64,000 bases of DNA. Origin: UBA1369 sp964571725. Its GTDB lineage: Bacteria > Patescibacteriota > Gracilibacteria > UBA1369. Position 1 is the first letter of the stretch, and each line of letters begins with the position of its first letter. This document shows, in pieces, positions 8,306-17,456 of the stretch. The DNA lies in NCBI GenBank assembly GCA_964571725.1, contig CAZNDB010000002.1, forward strand, positions 1 through 64,000. The letters run 5' to 3'. Position numbers and translations under genes: made by a program. The notes under the pieces are model-generated. The model made no database searches. It was not told where the DNA came from and was given only the letters and a program-made list of their open reading frames with translations.

Positions 8306-9208
8306 ATGGAACATACACAAAAAACCGACGTGAATAACGTTGTGAACCAGATGAAAATGATTAAATTTCAGGGCGTGTTTATGGCCGCCTGGGAAATGCT
8401 CAAGAAAGAACCGGTCCTGCTGATCGCACTGTTTCTGGCCCCGTTGGTGGTTACCGGCATCCTGGAGGCTTATGTATATCCTCCGCTTTTGGGAGTAACC
8501 GCTGCCGGAGGAGCTATTGTATCCGTTGTTCTGGCAATTGTTCTGTCGGTAGTTTCAGCCCTGATCAGTTTCTTCGGTTTCGGTCTGATTATGAGAGCCG
8601 CCAGTTTTGTCTTCGACGGGAAAAAACTGGACGTTAACGCAATTCTGGCTTTTGTTCAGAAACATTTTGTGGACGCCATTAAGCTGGCTATCCAGTTATT
8701 CATTTATACCGGAGCCTGGATTATTCTGGCCTATCTGGTGGTAATGACGCTGGCTTTCCCATTGTCAATCGGTCTGGCCGGCATGCTCACCATGCTTTTT
8801 CCTCTGGCCGTTATTATCTACATAGTTATCTTCTTCAAGAAGCTGGTTAACGCCTCCATGTCCTATGCCATCTTCTGGTCCGCCGACAAACCGGAAATCG
8901 ACGGCTCACTCAAAAAGAGTCTGGAACTTTGTGAAGGACTGACCTGGACAATCTTTGGCAACTACGTTTTGATCGGGATAGTCGGGGCAATTGCATCCGC
9001 CATTTTGGTCGGCATACTGGGAGCCGTTCTGGCCGTCCTGGGTAAGGCCGCCACCACATTAGCCGCCGCGTTTGCCAGCGGAGTGATCGGAACCTTCTAT
9101 ACGCTCTTCCAATACAGCCTGAAAGGACAGGTGGAGAAATTCCGAGGTGGTCATCATCATGCCGCCCCCGAGCATCATGCTCCGACTCATCACCATACAG
9201 CTTCCTAA
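8306..9208 (+). CDS. Integral membrane protein of unknown function with His-rich tail
   Basis: The 300-residue protein has about six long hydrophobic segments between residues 35 and 265, separated by short loops. The overall look resembles the membrane domains of DUF975 or glycerophosphodiesterase-associated proteins, but no family motif is secure. The last 20 residues are histidine-rich (GGHHHAAPEHHAPTHHH), which could bind metal or be a low-complexity tail. The gene has its own promoter. Its stop codon overlaps the stop of the convergent gene at 9205 by 3 bases, leaving no room for a separate terminator. Confidence 0.75.
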   Translation: MEHTQKTDVNNVVNQMKMIKFQGVFMAAWEMLKKEPVLLIALFLAPLVVTGILEAYVYPPLLGVTAAGGAIVSVVLAIVLSVVSALISFFGFGLIMRAASFVFDGKKLDVNAILAFVQKHFVDAIKLAIQLFIYTGAWIILAYLVVMTLAFPLSIGLAGMLTMLFPLAVIIYIVIFFKKLVNASMSYAIFWSADKPEIDGSLKKSLELCEGLTWTIFGNYVLIGIVGAIASAILVGILGAVLAVLGKAATTLAAAFASGVIGTFYTLFQYSLKGQVEKFRGGHHHAAPEHHAPTHHHTAS

Positions 9209-10539
9209 GCTGATCTGATCCGTTTTAAACAATATAAAGCCAGTTGATTCAGCTCCGCGATCTGCGTCACGCAATGATCGGGCTGCCCCTCAACCGGCTT
9301 TTTTTGTGAATGGAACAATCGCAGCTGTTGTAACAGTTCCTGTCCGAATTGATAAGCCATGGCCTGACTTACCGCTTGGGAAAGTTCTTCCCGGTTTTTG
9401 TTGTCAGGCAGGTTATCCAGTCCGACAATATTAACAAGCAGTCCGTATATTTCCGTCAACAAATCTTCTTTGTCGCCGACTACTCCCGATAATACGGACA
9501 TGATCTTGCGACGGGTGGTTTTGCCGATAATCCTCTGTAAACCGTCCATGATCGGCCCTTCCTCGGGCAGGTTTTTAAAGGTATCGATGGTGTCCAGACT
9601 ATCCCCGGCCTGCCCAAAATATTCAAAATGCTCAAGCAGCAGGGTTGGCATACCCGCCCGCTCTCCAGGCCTTTCCGTAACCGCGTCTTCCGTCGCAGCG
9701 TGGCAAATTTTTCTGATCAGAAACACTCTCATCGGCCCCTGTAATATACCCAATTCGTGAGAGGGGGGCAGAGGTTTGGCGTCAGAGTCGTAATTCAACA
9801 ACTGACTATTCATGGACTTTTTTCTGCTCCGGTAATTCTCCCAGGTGGACAGGCCAATTCCGGAAAGCGTGGCAAGGATATGTCCGTAAAAAGTTTCGAT
9901 ATCTTCTTTGCGGTAGATATTTATTTCAGGATGTTCCAGGCCCGGATATTCACGACAAAAATGATACAGATCCAGTCCGCATACGGGAGTGTCCCGGTAA
10001 TTGTCCAGAAAGACCTGTAGCACTGGCTCGGGGAGCTGAGCAGGAAGCTCTTTCAACAGTTCGGAAAAAACCATTTCCAGCAATTGGCGGTAAGTGGCTG
10101 TTTCACACCCTTTAATGGCGATTTCCCGGCGGAAAACGTTTTGTATTTCCTCCTTATGCCCGATCAAATAAACAATGGCAGCGTTGCGTAAATCTTTTTT
10201 GGCCCAGGCGACGGAGGCGTTTTCCCTATGTACCGCGAACGGCAGCTGCTCTTCTTTCAGGATTTCCTCCAGCCGGCCTCCTTGTTTTTCCAGGAGCTGC
10301 CGGTCAATCAGGGCTCTGGTACGCAGATAATCCAGTTCCAGACTTTCCAATTGTTTCTTCAAACCGTCTATTTTGATGACGCGGGCCCTGGCCATATTCA
10401 GCCGCCACTCATAAAGCTTAGCCATCGACTCGTCTTCTTCCGCGTTTTCCGGACAATTTTCAATTGTCTCCATGGTGCAGACCAGATTTTCATCCGTGGC
10501 CGACAATGCATTATCTTCTTTTTCCTGAGGAGAAATCAT
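9205..10539 (-). CDS. Hypothetical cytoplasmic protein, 444 residues
   Basis: No family is recognised. The protein is soluble, acidic and mostly helical in appearance, with a probable coiled-coil segment early on (LKKQLESLELDYLRTRALID). There is no signal peptide or membrane segment. The ATG at 10539 (MISPQEKEDN) is preferred; an upstream in-frame start at 10596 would add 19 residues with no better signal. It lies 73 bp behind argS on the same strand and is probably co-transcribed with it. Coding potential is supported by the long uninterrupted frame and composition matching the neighbours. Confidence 0.7.
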   Translation of the reverse strand: MISPQEKEDNALSATDENLVCTMETIENCPENAEEDESMAKLYEWRLNMARARVIKIDGLKKQLESLELDYLRTRALIDRQLLEKQGGRLEEILKEEQLPFAVHRENASVAWAKKDLRNAAIVYLIGHKEEIQNVFRREIAIKGCETATYRQLLEMVFSELLKELPAQLPEPVLQVFLDNYRDTPVCGLDLYHFCREYPGLEHPEINIYRKEDIETFYGHILATLSGIGLSTWENYRSRKKSMNSQLLNYDSDAKPLPPSHELGILQGPMRVFLIRKICHAATEDAVTERPGERAGMPTLLLEHFEYFGQAGDSLDTIDTFKNLPEEGPIMDGLQRIIGKTTRRKIMSVLSGVVGDKEDLLTEIYGLLVNIVGLDNLPDNKNREELSQAVSQAMAYQFGQELLQQLRLFHSQKKPVEGQPDHCVTQIAELNQLALYCLKRIRSA

Positions 10540-10612
10540 GGGATGAACACAATAAAACAAGGCGGGATTATAAAACACTTTTCCCCGTCTTGTCAAAGAC
10601 TTGTTGTAAACT

Positions 10613-13267
10613 TTACATCCGGTCGAAACCGCTGATTCCGATAACCTGTAAGCCGTTTTTCAGCACCTGTACCGTGGCGGCCACCAGATCCAGACGGGAC
10701 CGGCGAAGTTCCGGGCGTTGAGTTTTTAGTACCGGAACGGCTCCGTAAAAGGTGTTAAAACTCTGGGCCAGGTCGTGCAGATAGCTGGTAAGCGTGTTGG
10801 GTTTGTAGTTAAGCGCCGCCGCCGCGATTTTCTCCGGAAACTGCACCAGCAGGCGGAGTAAAGCCAGTTCGGCCGGCAGACCGAAGGGCGTTTGTTCGGC
10901 TTCGGCGGCGGCCAGTTCCTCCGCGCGGAGCGTATTTTTCTTGGTTTCTTCCAGAGAAAACATACTGATCTGGTCTTCACTGGCCAGACGGGAGGATTTG
11001 ACCCCGTCGGTCTTTTCATCATTTACGTGTGTGGCGGCTTCCGGCGGCTCTTCAGAACGGCGCAGGATGCTTGATGCCCTGGCTAAAGTATATTGCAGAT
11101 ATGGAGCGCTGTTGCCCTCAAAAGAAATTACCTTGTCCCAATCGAAGGTCAGATCGGATTCGGGAGCCTGGGTCAGCATGGCATATTTGATGGCTCCGAC
11201 GGCCAGCCCGTGGACCAGATTGCGGGTTTCGCCGGGGGTCAGCTGGGAGCCGTTTTCCAGTAGTTTCTGCTGAACGATTTTTTCGGCGCGATCATGCGCT
11301 TCCTTGATAATATCGCGTCCCTGGACGATTTTACCCTTGCGGGTACTCATGGACTGATCGGCAAAGCTCATGCGTCCAAAAGCCACGTGCTTGAATTCTG
11401 CGATGGGGAAATCCGGGTCGAGCTGATGAAAGCGGTGGGCGATGGCAAAAAGCTGTTTAAAATTAAGCGATTGGGCGCTGTCGACAACATAGACCAGTTT
11501 TTTCAGGTCTGGTTCGGAAATTAAACGGTCCTCAATACTGGCCAGATCGCGGGTGGTATAAAGCGTGGTTCCGTCCCCCTTTTGCACCAGGGCAGGAGGC
11601 AGGTTGTCGGCCTCCAGATTGACGATAAAAGCCCCTTTTTCGCCCTCCGTGATTACCCCCAGTTTTTTGCCTCTTTCCAATATCCCCTGACAGGCCTGAT
11701 TATATTTGGATTCGGGATAGGTGCGGTCGTGTTTAACGCCCAAAGTCTGATAGATTGAATAAAGGTCTCTGGTGGAAACCTCGACTATCCATTTCCACAG
11801 TTTCAGGTTTTCTTCATCCCCCTCCTCCAGCTTGCGGAACTCATCACGGGCGGCCTGATCCAGCTCGGGATTTTTTTCGGCTTCTTCATGAAAGCGCACG
11901 TATAGTTTCAAAAGTTCATTGACCGGATCTTTTTCCACCTGGTCCTTGTCGCCCCAGTTTTTGTAGGCGTAAATGGATTTGCCGAACTGAGTCCCCCAGT
12001 CACCGGGAAAATCTGCTGACAGCACTTTGTAACCGATTGCTTTATACAGATTGACCAGCGTAGCCCCGATAATGGTGGTCATGAAGTGATGCGCGCCAAA
12101 AGGTTTGGCGATATTTAGAGAGCCCCATTCGATCATGATTTTCTCCCCTTTTCCGATGTTCTGACGGCCGTAAAGATCTTTGGTTTTCAATAAAAAGGCC
12201 AGTTGTTCACGGAAATATTCCAGACTTAAACGGAAATTGATAAAACCGGGACCAACAACTTCAATTTTATCGACCAGACCGGGATTCTGCTGCGATTTTA
12301 TTTCCAGGGCCGCGACTATTTTCTCCGCCACAGCCTGAGGCGGCTGTCCGATTACCTTGGACAACTTCATGGCGATATTGGTGGCCAGATCGCCGTGAGA
12401 GGCTTCCTTGGGAATTTCCAGGTCAACCATTTGCGTAATTTCAGCCCCTTGTTGCAAAGAACTGATTTCCGGAAATCCGGAAGTGACAATTTCGACTAAC
12501 CAGTTTTTTAATACTTCCGCTGCTGCGGGAGCAGAATCAGGATACCCCAACGGATCTTCCCCCGTCCCGATGTTTTCCGCCGGTTTCCCCGCTTCTTCAG
12601 TTTCCGGCGAGCTCTCTCCCTCCGCCTCTTTTTGCAATTTATAATTTTTTTCCGCTTCCGATTCATACCCCAAATCCACTTCCCGATGCTGCTGATCCAG
12701 ATAAAACACTTCCGCGATTTGAGTTTGCAGATATTTATTCAGACAAAGGTCAATTTCCGCCACAAAATTATCGATCTGTTCGTCCTGCCAGTCTCCCAGA
12801 TTGGGAAACCATAAAACGAGATTTCCGGTTTCCGGCGTAAAATCCAGTTCGGGCGACTTTTTGCCCTTTTTGGGGGAGTAAAAGTCCAAAACGTAATCCT
12901 GTTCAGCCTGGTCCAGATCGAAGCCGAAAATAGGCAGGAAATATTTCAGGGACAGTAACTGCACCAGATTAATCAGATTGTTTTTCCCTTCAATTTCCTT
13001 GCCGGCCAAAACTTTCTTAACGCGGGAGGCCAGCTGGTAACTTTCCAGAAAAGTGGCCCCGTCGGGAGTGGTCAGATCGGTGATTCTGGCCAAAAAGTTT
13101 TTGCGGTCTTCTTTTTTCAGCTCGTTTTTGGTAACCACCGAAGTGCCGCGGAGCAGCTGGGACAGACTGGACATTTTACGCAGGTTATTGGCGTTTTTAA
13201 CCAAAATAACCGTGTAGTGGATAGCCGGGAAATTACCGACAATTTGTGAACCAAGTTTTATCTTCAT
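10613..13267 (-). CDS. argS: Arginyl-tRNA synthetase with an N-terminal extension resembling a B3/4 domain
   Basis: The C-terminal ~610 residues are a class I ArgRS: an N-terminal tRNA-recognition domain (EASHGDLATNIAMKLSK), the HIGH-equivalent segment in variant form (NIAKPFGAHHF), MSTRKGKIV in place of KMSKS, and a DALR anticodon-binding domain ending in FDRM. About 250 extra residues precede it. One stretch (INLVQLLSLKYFLPIFGFDLD) resembles the signature of B3/4 domains, found in the PheRS beta subunit and in stand-alone proteins. ArgRS is usually about 560-600 residues; this one is 884. The ATG at 13267 is chosen because a -10 box (13293-13298) lies just upstream and behind the alternative start at 13336. 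Function as ArgRS is secure, the extension's identity is tentative. Confidence 0.92.
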   Translation of the reverse strand: MKIKLGSQIVGNFPAIHYTVILVKNANNLRKMSSLSQLLRGTSVVTKNELKKEDRKNFLARITDLTTPDGATFLESYQLASRVKKVLAGKEIEGKNNLINLVQLLSLKYFLPIFGFDLDQAEQDYVLDFYSPKKGKKSPELDFTPETGNLVLWFPNLGDWQDEQIDNFVAEIDLCLNKYLQTQIAEVFYLDQQHREVDLGYESEAEKNYKLQKEAEGESSPETEEAGKPAENIGTGEDPLGYPDSAPAAAEVLKNWLVEIVTSGFPEISSLQQGAEITQMVDLEIPKEASHGDLATNIAMKLSKVIGQPPQAVAEKIVAALEIKSQQNPGLVDKIEVVGPGFINFRLSLEYFREQLAFLLKTKDLYGRQNIGKGEKIMIEWGSLNIAKPFGAHHFMTTIIGATLVNLYKAIGYKVLSADFPGDWGTQFGKSIYAYKNWGDKDQVEKDPVNELLKLYVRFHEEAEKNPELDQAARDEFRKLEEGDEENLKLWKWIVEVSTRDLYSIYQTLGVKHDRTYPESKYNQACQGILERGKKLGVITEGEKGAFIVNLEADNLPPALVQKGDGTTLYTTRDLASIEDRLISEPDLKKLVYVVDSAQSLNFKQLFAIAHRFHQLDPDFPIAEFKHVAFGRMSFADQSMSTRKGKIVQGRDIIKEAHDRAEKIVQQKLLENGSQLTPGETRNLVHGLAVGAIKYAMLTQAPESDLTFDWDKVISFEGNSAPYLQYTLARASSILRRSEEPPEAATHVNDEKTDGVKSSRLASEDQISMFSLEETKKNTLRAEELAAAEAEQTPFGLPAELALLRLLVQFPEKIAAAALNYKPNTLTSYLHDLAQSFNTFYGAVPVLKTQRPELRRSRLDLVAATVQVLKNGLQVIGISGFDRM

Positions 13268-13292
13268 AAATCTTCTTATTTCTTTGAGTTGT

Positions 13293-13298
13293 ATTATA
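13293..13298 (-). promoter_or_regulatory. -10 box of argS
   Basis: On the minus strand this reads TATAAT, 25 bp upstream of the chosen start codon at 13267. No good -35 box is visible. It helps decide the argS start, because an alternative start at 13336 would lie upstream of the box. Confidence 0.45.
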
Positions 13299-13414
13299 TT
13301 GATATTTTGGCTTTTTAAAAGCCTGTCTAGGCTCAATTTGAAACAGTATTTTCTTCTGTCAACCTGTAATTAGAAAACAGTTTTAATCTTAGTCTTCTAT
13401 CCGCGGATTTTTTA

Positions 13415-13423
13415 TGCTACAAT
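13415..13423 (+). promoter_or_regulatory. Extended -10 promoter of the LPXTG FN3 protein
   Basis: TGCTACAAT (13415-13423) is an extended -10 element (TGn followed by TACAAT). The predicted start is near 13430, about 30 nt before the ATG at 13462. A -35 box is not evident, as is usual for extended -10 promoters. Confidence 0.5.
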
Positions 13424-13461
13424 AAATAGATTTAACAAATACAAAACTAATCACTTTAGTC

Positions 13462-15024
13462 ATGAAAATAAATCTCAATACCAATAAGTTACATTTATTG
13501 ATGCTACTGGTGCTGGTTGCAAGCATGGCAATGGGCAATCTGGCCCTGGCCGCCGACGCGCCGATTCCGGATGTCGCCGCCACCACCGACACCACCTATC
13601 CCGCCGACGTATCCAATGTGAAAGCAGTCGGAAAGGACAAGCTGATTACGCTGAGCTGGGATGCCGCCACGGACAATGTGGGGGTCAAAGGTTATAAGAT
13701 TTTTTACGGAACAACTTCGGTGGCCTCCGATACCGCCAGCTACACCATGGGGCCGGTAGACGTGGGGAATGTAATTACCTATGACGTGAAGGACCTGAAC
13801 AACGGAACAACCTATTATTTTGCCGTAACCGCCTATGACGCGGCCGGTAATGAAAGTGAATTCTACAGTACTGAAGTAAGTGCCACTCCCAAAGCCGGAC
13901 TGGCCGCCGAAACTCCCGTAGCCGACGACAATACCGCCCCCAAAGTGGTCAGTGCCAGCGCACCCTATAAAAACATTGTAAAGGTGGTTTTTTCCGAAGC
14001 AGTTAAACTCCCCGAGAACAGACCGGAAGGAGCTTTCTCGGTAAAAGATGACTTCTTGGGAACTGGACTGGCCGTATCCGCCGCCGAAATGGATACCGCT
14101 GATTTAAGCGGAAAAACAGTCGTATTGACCACAGCCACTCAAAAGAAATCGGCCAAATATATTCTGACCGCGGGAATTCAAATCCAGGATTTAAACGGCA
14201 ATCCGCTGATCAGCGGAACCAGTGACACGGCCGTATTTAACGGAACCGATGCCATCCAGCCGGTAGTCGACACCACCAAGCCGGCAGCCGAGGAAAAACC
14301 CGCCGATACCGTAGCCCCGGCCCTGATCGACGTAAACACAGTTAACGGTAATACCGTTGCCGTTACTTTCTCCGAACCGGTGGTTTTACTTACCAATGCC
14401 GCGGAAAACTTCATCATTACCGATGCCGAGGACAACACCAAAATCACCAATGTAACCAAGGTGGTGATTAGTCAGAACGGTGCCAAAGCCACTTTGACCA
14501 CCGAAGATCTGGCTCCCCAGCAATATAATCTGATTGTAATCAAGGTAAAGGATCTGGCAGGTAATGCCATGGAAGCCGCCAACTCCGCCACCACATTCGA
14601 AGGGATGGCTCCAACCGAAACAGACGTTCCCGACACTATCACTCCGGACTCCATGACAGTCGAAGAGGCCGCCAGCGACCTGGTTGCCAAAGCCATGGCC
14701 GACATGATGGTCAGTCTTTCCTGGAAAACCAAGGAAGATCAGCTGGCCAACGTAGCCAACTTTGTGGTCTACATGTCCACCGATCGCGGATCGACTTACG
14801 GAGAGGGAGTGACTTTAAATAAGACCAGCAAAAATTATAACTTCAAGGATTTACAGTCCGACATGGTCTATTACTTCAAACTGACCACCAAAGACGCGAC
14901 CGGCAATGAAAGCGAAGGTCTGGTCACCTATCTGACACTGCCCAAGACCGGACCCGGCTTACTGCTGCTGCTGGTCGGTTCTGCCGGTGCCGGAGCATTC
15001 ATCACCAGAAAGAAGAAAAAATAA
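13462..15024 (+). CDS. LPXTG-type surface protein with FN3 and Big_5-like domains
   Basis: This 520-residue exported protein has a signal peptide (residues 1-30, ending ALAADA). A fibronectin type III domain follows (about 42-135; LSWDAATDNVGVKGYKIFYG and YYFAVTAYDAAGNES). Two Big_5-like domains (about 145-250 and 270-390) share phrases such as VAVTFSEPV, and a second FN3 domain lies at about 410-490. The C-terminus is a sorting signal: LPKTGP, a hydrophobic stretch and RKKKK. That is the sortase substrate pattern, so the protein is probably linked to the wall. No sortase gene is in the window. A terminator follows at 15047. Confidence 0.9.
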   Translation: MKINLNTNKLHLLMLLVLVASMAMGNLALAADAPIPDVAATTDTTYPADVSNVKAVGKDKLITLSWDAATDNVGVKGYKIFYGTTSVASDTASYTMGPVDVGNVITYDVKDLNNGTTYYFAVTAYDAAGNESEFYSTEVSATPKAGLAAETPVADDNTAPKVVSASAPYKNIVKVVFSEAVKLPENRPEGAFSVKDDFLGTGLAVSAAEMDTADLSGKTVVLTTATQKKSAKYILTAGIQIQDLNGNPLISGTSDTAVFNGTDAIQPVVDTTKPAAEEKPADTVAPALIDVNTVNGNTVAVTFSEPVVLLTNAAENFIITDAEDNTKITNVTKVVISQNGAKATLTTEDLAPQQYNLIVIKVKDLAGNAMEAANSATTFEGMAPTETDVPDTITPDSMTVEEAASDLVAKAMADMMVSLSWKTKEDQLANVANFVVYMSTDRGSTYGEGVTLNKTSKNYNFKDLQSDMVYYFKLTTKDATGNESEGLVTYLTLPKTGPGLLLLLVGSAGAGAFITRKKKK

Positions 15025-15046
15025 GTCTCAATTCCAATAGCGAGCT

Positions 15047-15078
15047 AAAACTCCCGCCGCACGGCGGGAGTTTTTTTT
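15047..15078 (+). terminator. Intrinsic terminator after the FN3 protein
   Basis: CTCCCGCC (15051-15058) and GGCGGGAG (15063-15070) form the stem, extended by an A-run/T-run pairing, followed by eight T residues. Confidence 0.93.
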
Positions 15079-15155
15079 GCCTGCGCAAAAAAAGGGCGCC
15101 CCTGATTTCAGATTAATTTTATCCCGGCTTAACCCCGGCCGGTTAGGCTAATTGT

Positions 15156-16028
15156 ATGCAAAAAGGCAAAATTATTATCGGCATGATCGTCGCGATGTTG
15201 TCCGTCAACCTGGTTGGCCTGTGGGCCTGGTCGGGACTGCCCGATGGACACCTTAAAATCTGGTATCTGGACGTGGGGCAGGGAGACGCCATATTGATGA
15301 GGCTGCCGGCTGGAGAATGGATTCTGACCGACGCGGGTCCGGACAGCTCCATACTGGACAGACTGGGAGAAATTATACCCTTCTACGAAAAAGAAATTGA
15401 ACTGGTTATCCTTACCCATCCGCATGCCGACCATATCAACGGTTTGCCGGAGATTTTAAACCGCTATAAAGTCAATAATCTGCTGCTCTCGGGGGTGAAT
15501 TATGATTATGCCGCCTACCGTCAAATCATGGAGATGGCCCGGCTGAAAGGCGTGAAATTAAGGTACCCGCGGCAGGGCGAGGATTTGCGGCTGGGGAAGG
15601 CGGCCCTGGACCTGATTTATCCGGAACGCGATCTGATCGGCAAAAGTTTTGGCAACATCAATAACAGTTCAATTGTCTACCGTCTGATTTTTGGAGAATT
15701 CAGCGGATTTTTCAGCGGCGATCTGGAGCTGGAAAAAGAGCTGGAGGTAGTATCGCGGGCGGAACTGAATTTGTCCGCGGATGTTTTGAAGGCCGGTCAT
15801 CACGCCTCCAAAACCAGTAATTCGCCGGAGTTGCTCGAAAAGATCAGGCCCCAAGCGGTAATCGTGTCCTGCGGCGTTGATAACACCTTTAAACATCCCT
15901 TCGCGGGGACTCTGGAAAATTTTAAAAAATCCGGCGCCGAAGTTTTCAGAACCGATCTGGAGGGAACGATAGAAATTGTCTCTGACGGTTTTTCCTTTAT
16001 TTCCCGCGGTAATGCCAGGAACGTTTGA
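15156..16028 (+). CDS. ComEC/Rec2-type metallo-beta-lactamase-fold hydrolase, stand-alone
   Basis: The 290-residue protein has one N-terminal membrane anchor (about residues 6-27) followed by an MBL-fold domain like the C-terminal domain of ComEC. Metal ligands are visible: WYLDVGQGDA at the start, THPHADHINGL as the HxHxDH motif, the FSGDLE region and AGHHASKTSNS. In ComEC this domain is thought to process incoming DNA; as a separate protein it is probably an exported or membrane-bound phosphodiesterase or nuclease. The ComEC channel itself is not in the window. The gene converges on murA with a 67-bp gap. Confidence 0.85.
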   Translation: MQKGKIIIGMIVAMLSVNLVGLWAWSGLPDGHLKIWYLDVGQGDAILMRLPAGEWILTDAGPDSSILDRLGEIIPFYEKEIELVILTHPHADHINGLPEILNRYKVNNLLLSGVNYDYAAYRQIMEMARLKGVKLRYPRQGEDLRLGKAALDLIYPERDLIGKSFGNINNSSIVYRLIFGEFSGFFSGDLELEKELEVVSRAELNLSADVLKAGHHASKTSNSPELLEKIRPQAVIVSCGVDNTFKHPFAGTLENFKKSGAEVFRTDLEGTIEIVSDGFSFISRGNARNV

Positions 16029-16095
16029 CGGCGCGTTTGACAGCTGTGCGAAAACAAACAAAAACCGCGCCGGCTTTATGCTGAACGGCCCCGAG

Positions 16096-17349
16096 TTACA
16101 TTTCCACGCGGGAAATTTTTGCCCCCAGGCTGCGCAATTTGCCGTCCAGGTTTTCGTAACCGCGGTCAATATAGTTGATGTTGGAGATCTGCGTGGTACC
16201 CTCGGCAATCAAACCGGCCAGCACCATGGCCGCCCCGGCGCGGATATCGATCGAGGCAATCGGCACCCCTTTCAAACGGGCCTTGCCGGTAATTTTGGCC
16301 TGATGTGGATTAAGTATCTCGACGCGGGCGCCCATTTTTTCCAGTTCAGTCAGATAATTCAGCCGCCCCTCAAAAAGCGTTTCAAAAACCTGTGTTTCCC
16401 CTTCCGCCTGGGTAAGCAGAATGGAGAAGGGGGCTTGCAGATCGGTCGGAAAGGATGGCCAAACGGCGGTTCTGACCCGGGTGGGCGCGGAAAGCAACGG
16501 GCTCGGATGAACTATCACGGCGTTTTCTTCCAGTTCATAACTGGCCCCCATTTCATCCAGTTTTTGCCAAAATATGTCCAGCTGCCAGGTGGGAATTCCC
16601 TCTATCCGCACCTCCCCGCCCGTGATCAGTGCGGCGATGACAAAAGTTCCGGCTTCCAGATAATCACCCGTCACCGAATATTCACAGCCATGCAATTTGG
16701 ACACGCCTTCAATAGTCAGATAATGTGTCCCGATGCCGCTGATTTTGGCTCCCATAAAATTAAGGAATTGGCAGAGGTCCTGAACATGCGGCTCGGCGGC
16801 CACGAGTTTCAGTTCGGTGCGGCCGGGCGCCAGCACGGCCATCATGATGGCGTTTTCCGTGGCCGTAACAGACATTTGCGGCATGATGATTTTAGCGGCC
16901 TTCAGATTGCCTGTACGCAGATGGATACGGGTGTCGGAGCGGACTACGTCGGCGCCGAGGCGTTGCAGCGCAAAAGTATGGTCGTAAACTGAGCGCTTGC
17001 CGAGCACGCAACCGCCGGGGAAGCTGAGGTCAAGCTCGCCGAGGCGCGCCAAGGCAGGGCCGAACAGTAAAATTGAGGCCCTCATCTTGTTGACCAGGGA
17101 CTCATCAATATTGGTGGAGGTCAGTTCATTGGCCTCGATGGTAACGGTGTGGTCTTCAAAAGTGGTTTTAGCGCCCATGGAACTTACCAATTGCAGCATG
17201 GCGCTGACGTCACTGATCCTGGGGACATTGTGCAGCGTGACTTTTTCTTTGGTCAGCAGCGCGGCACAGATAATCGGCAGTACCGCGTTTTTGGAACCGC
17301 CGACCTGAACCGTCCCGTTGAGTTTTTGTTGGCCTTGAATTATGAACAT
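16096..17349 (-). CDS. murA: UDP-N-acetylglucosamine 1-carboxyvinyltransferase
   Basis: MurA catalyses the first committed step of peptidoglycan synthesis, transferring enolpyruvate from PEP to UDP-GlcNAc. The 417-residue length is standard. The N-terminus shows GGSKNAVLPIICAALL with the substrate-binding Lys20-Asn21. The catalytic cysteine is present (Cys114 in FPGGCVLGKRS), which also predicts fosfomycin sensitivity. The later ENAIMMAVLA and GTTQISNINYIDRGYE segments fit the EPSP-synthase fold. It lies behind comM on the same strand with 107 bp between; an imperfect hairpin (GACAAAA/TTTTGTC, 17403-17429) and a minus-strand TATAAT (17440-17445) in the gap suggest its own promoter. Confidence 0.97.
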   Translation of the reverse strand: MFIIQGQQKLNGTVQVGGSKNAVLPIICAALLTKEKVTLHNVPRISDVSAMLQLVSSMGAKTTFEDHTVTIEANELTSTNIDESLVNKMRASILLFGPALARLGELDLSFPGGCVLGKRSVYDHTFALQRLGADVVRSDTRIHLRTGNLKAAKIIMPQMSVTATENAIMMAVLAPGRTELKLVAAEPHVQDLCQFLNFMGAKISGIGTHYLTIEGVSKLHGCEYSVTGDYLEAGTFVIAALITGGEVRIEGIPTWQLDIFWQKLDEMGASYELEENAVIVHPSPLLSAPTRVRTAVWPSFPTDLQAPFSILLTQAEGETQVFETLFEGRLNYLTELEKMGARVEILNPHQAKITGKARLKGVPIASIDIRAGAAMVLAGLIAEGTTQISNINYIDRGYENLDGKLRSLGAKISRVEM

Positions 17350-17456
17350 CAGAATGAGGATTAAATGAATTTTTGAAATATGTGTTACGCCCGAATATAT
17401 TTGACAAAATCACGCTTCGCAGTTTTGTCTGGCTGCTGGATTATACTGAAGAGTCG

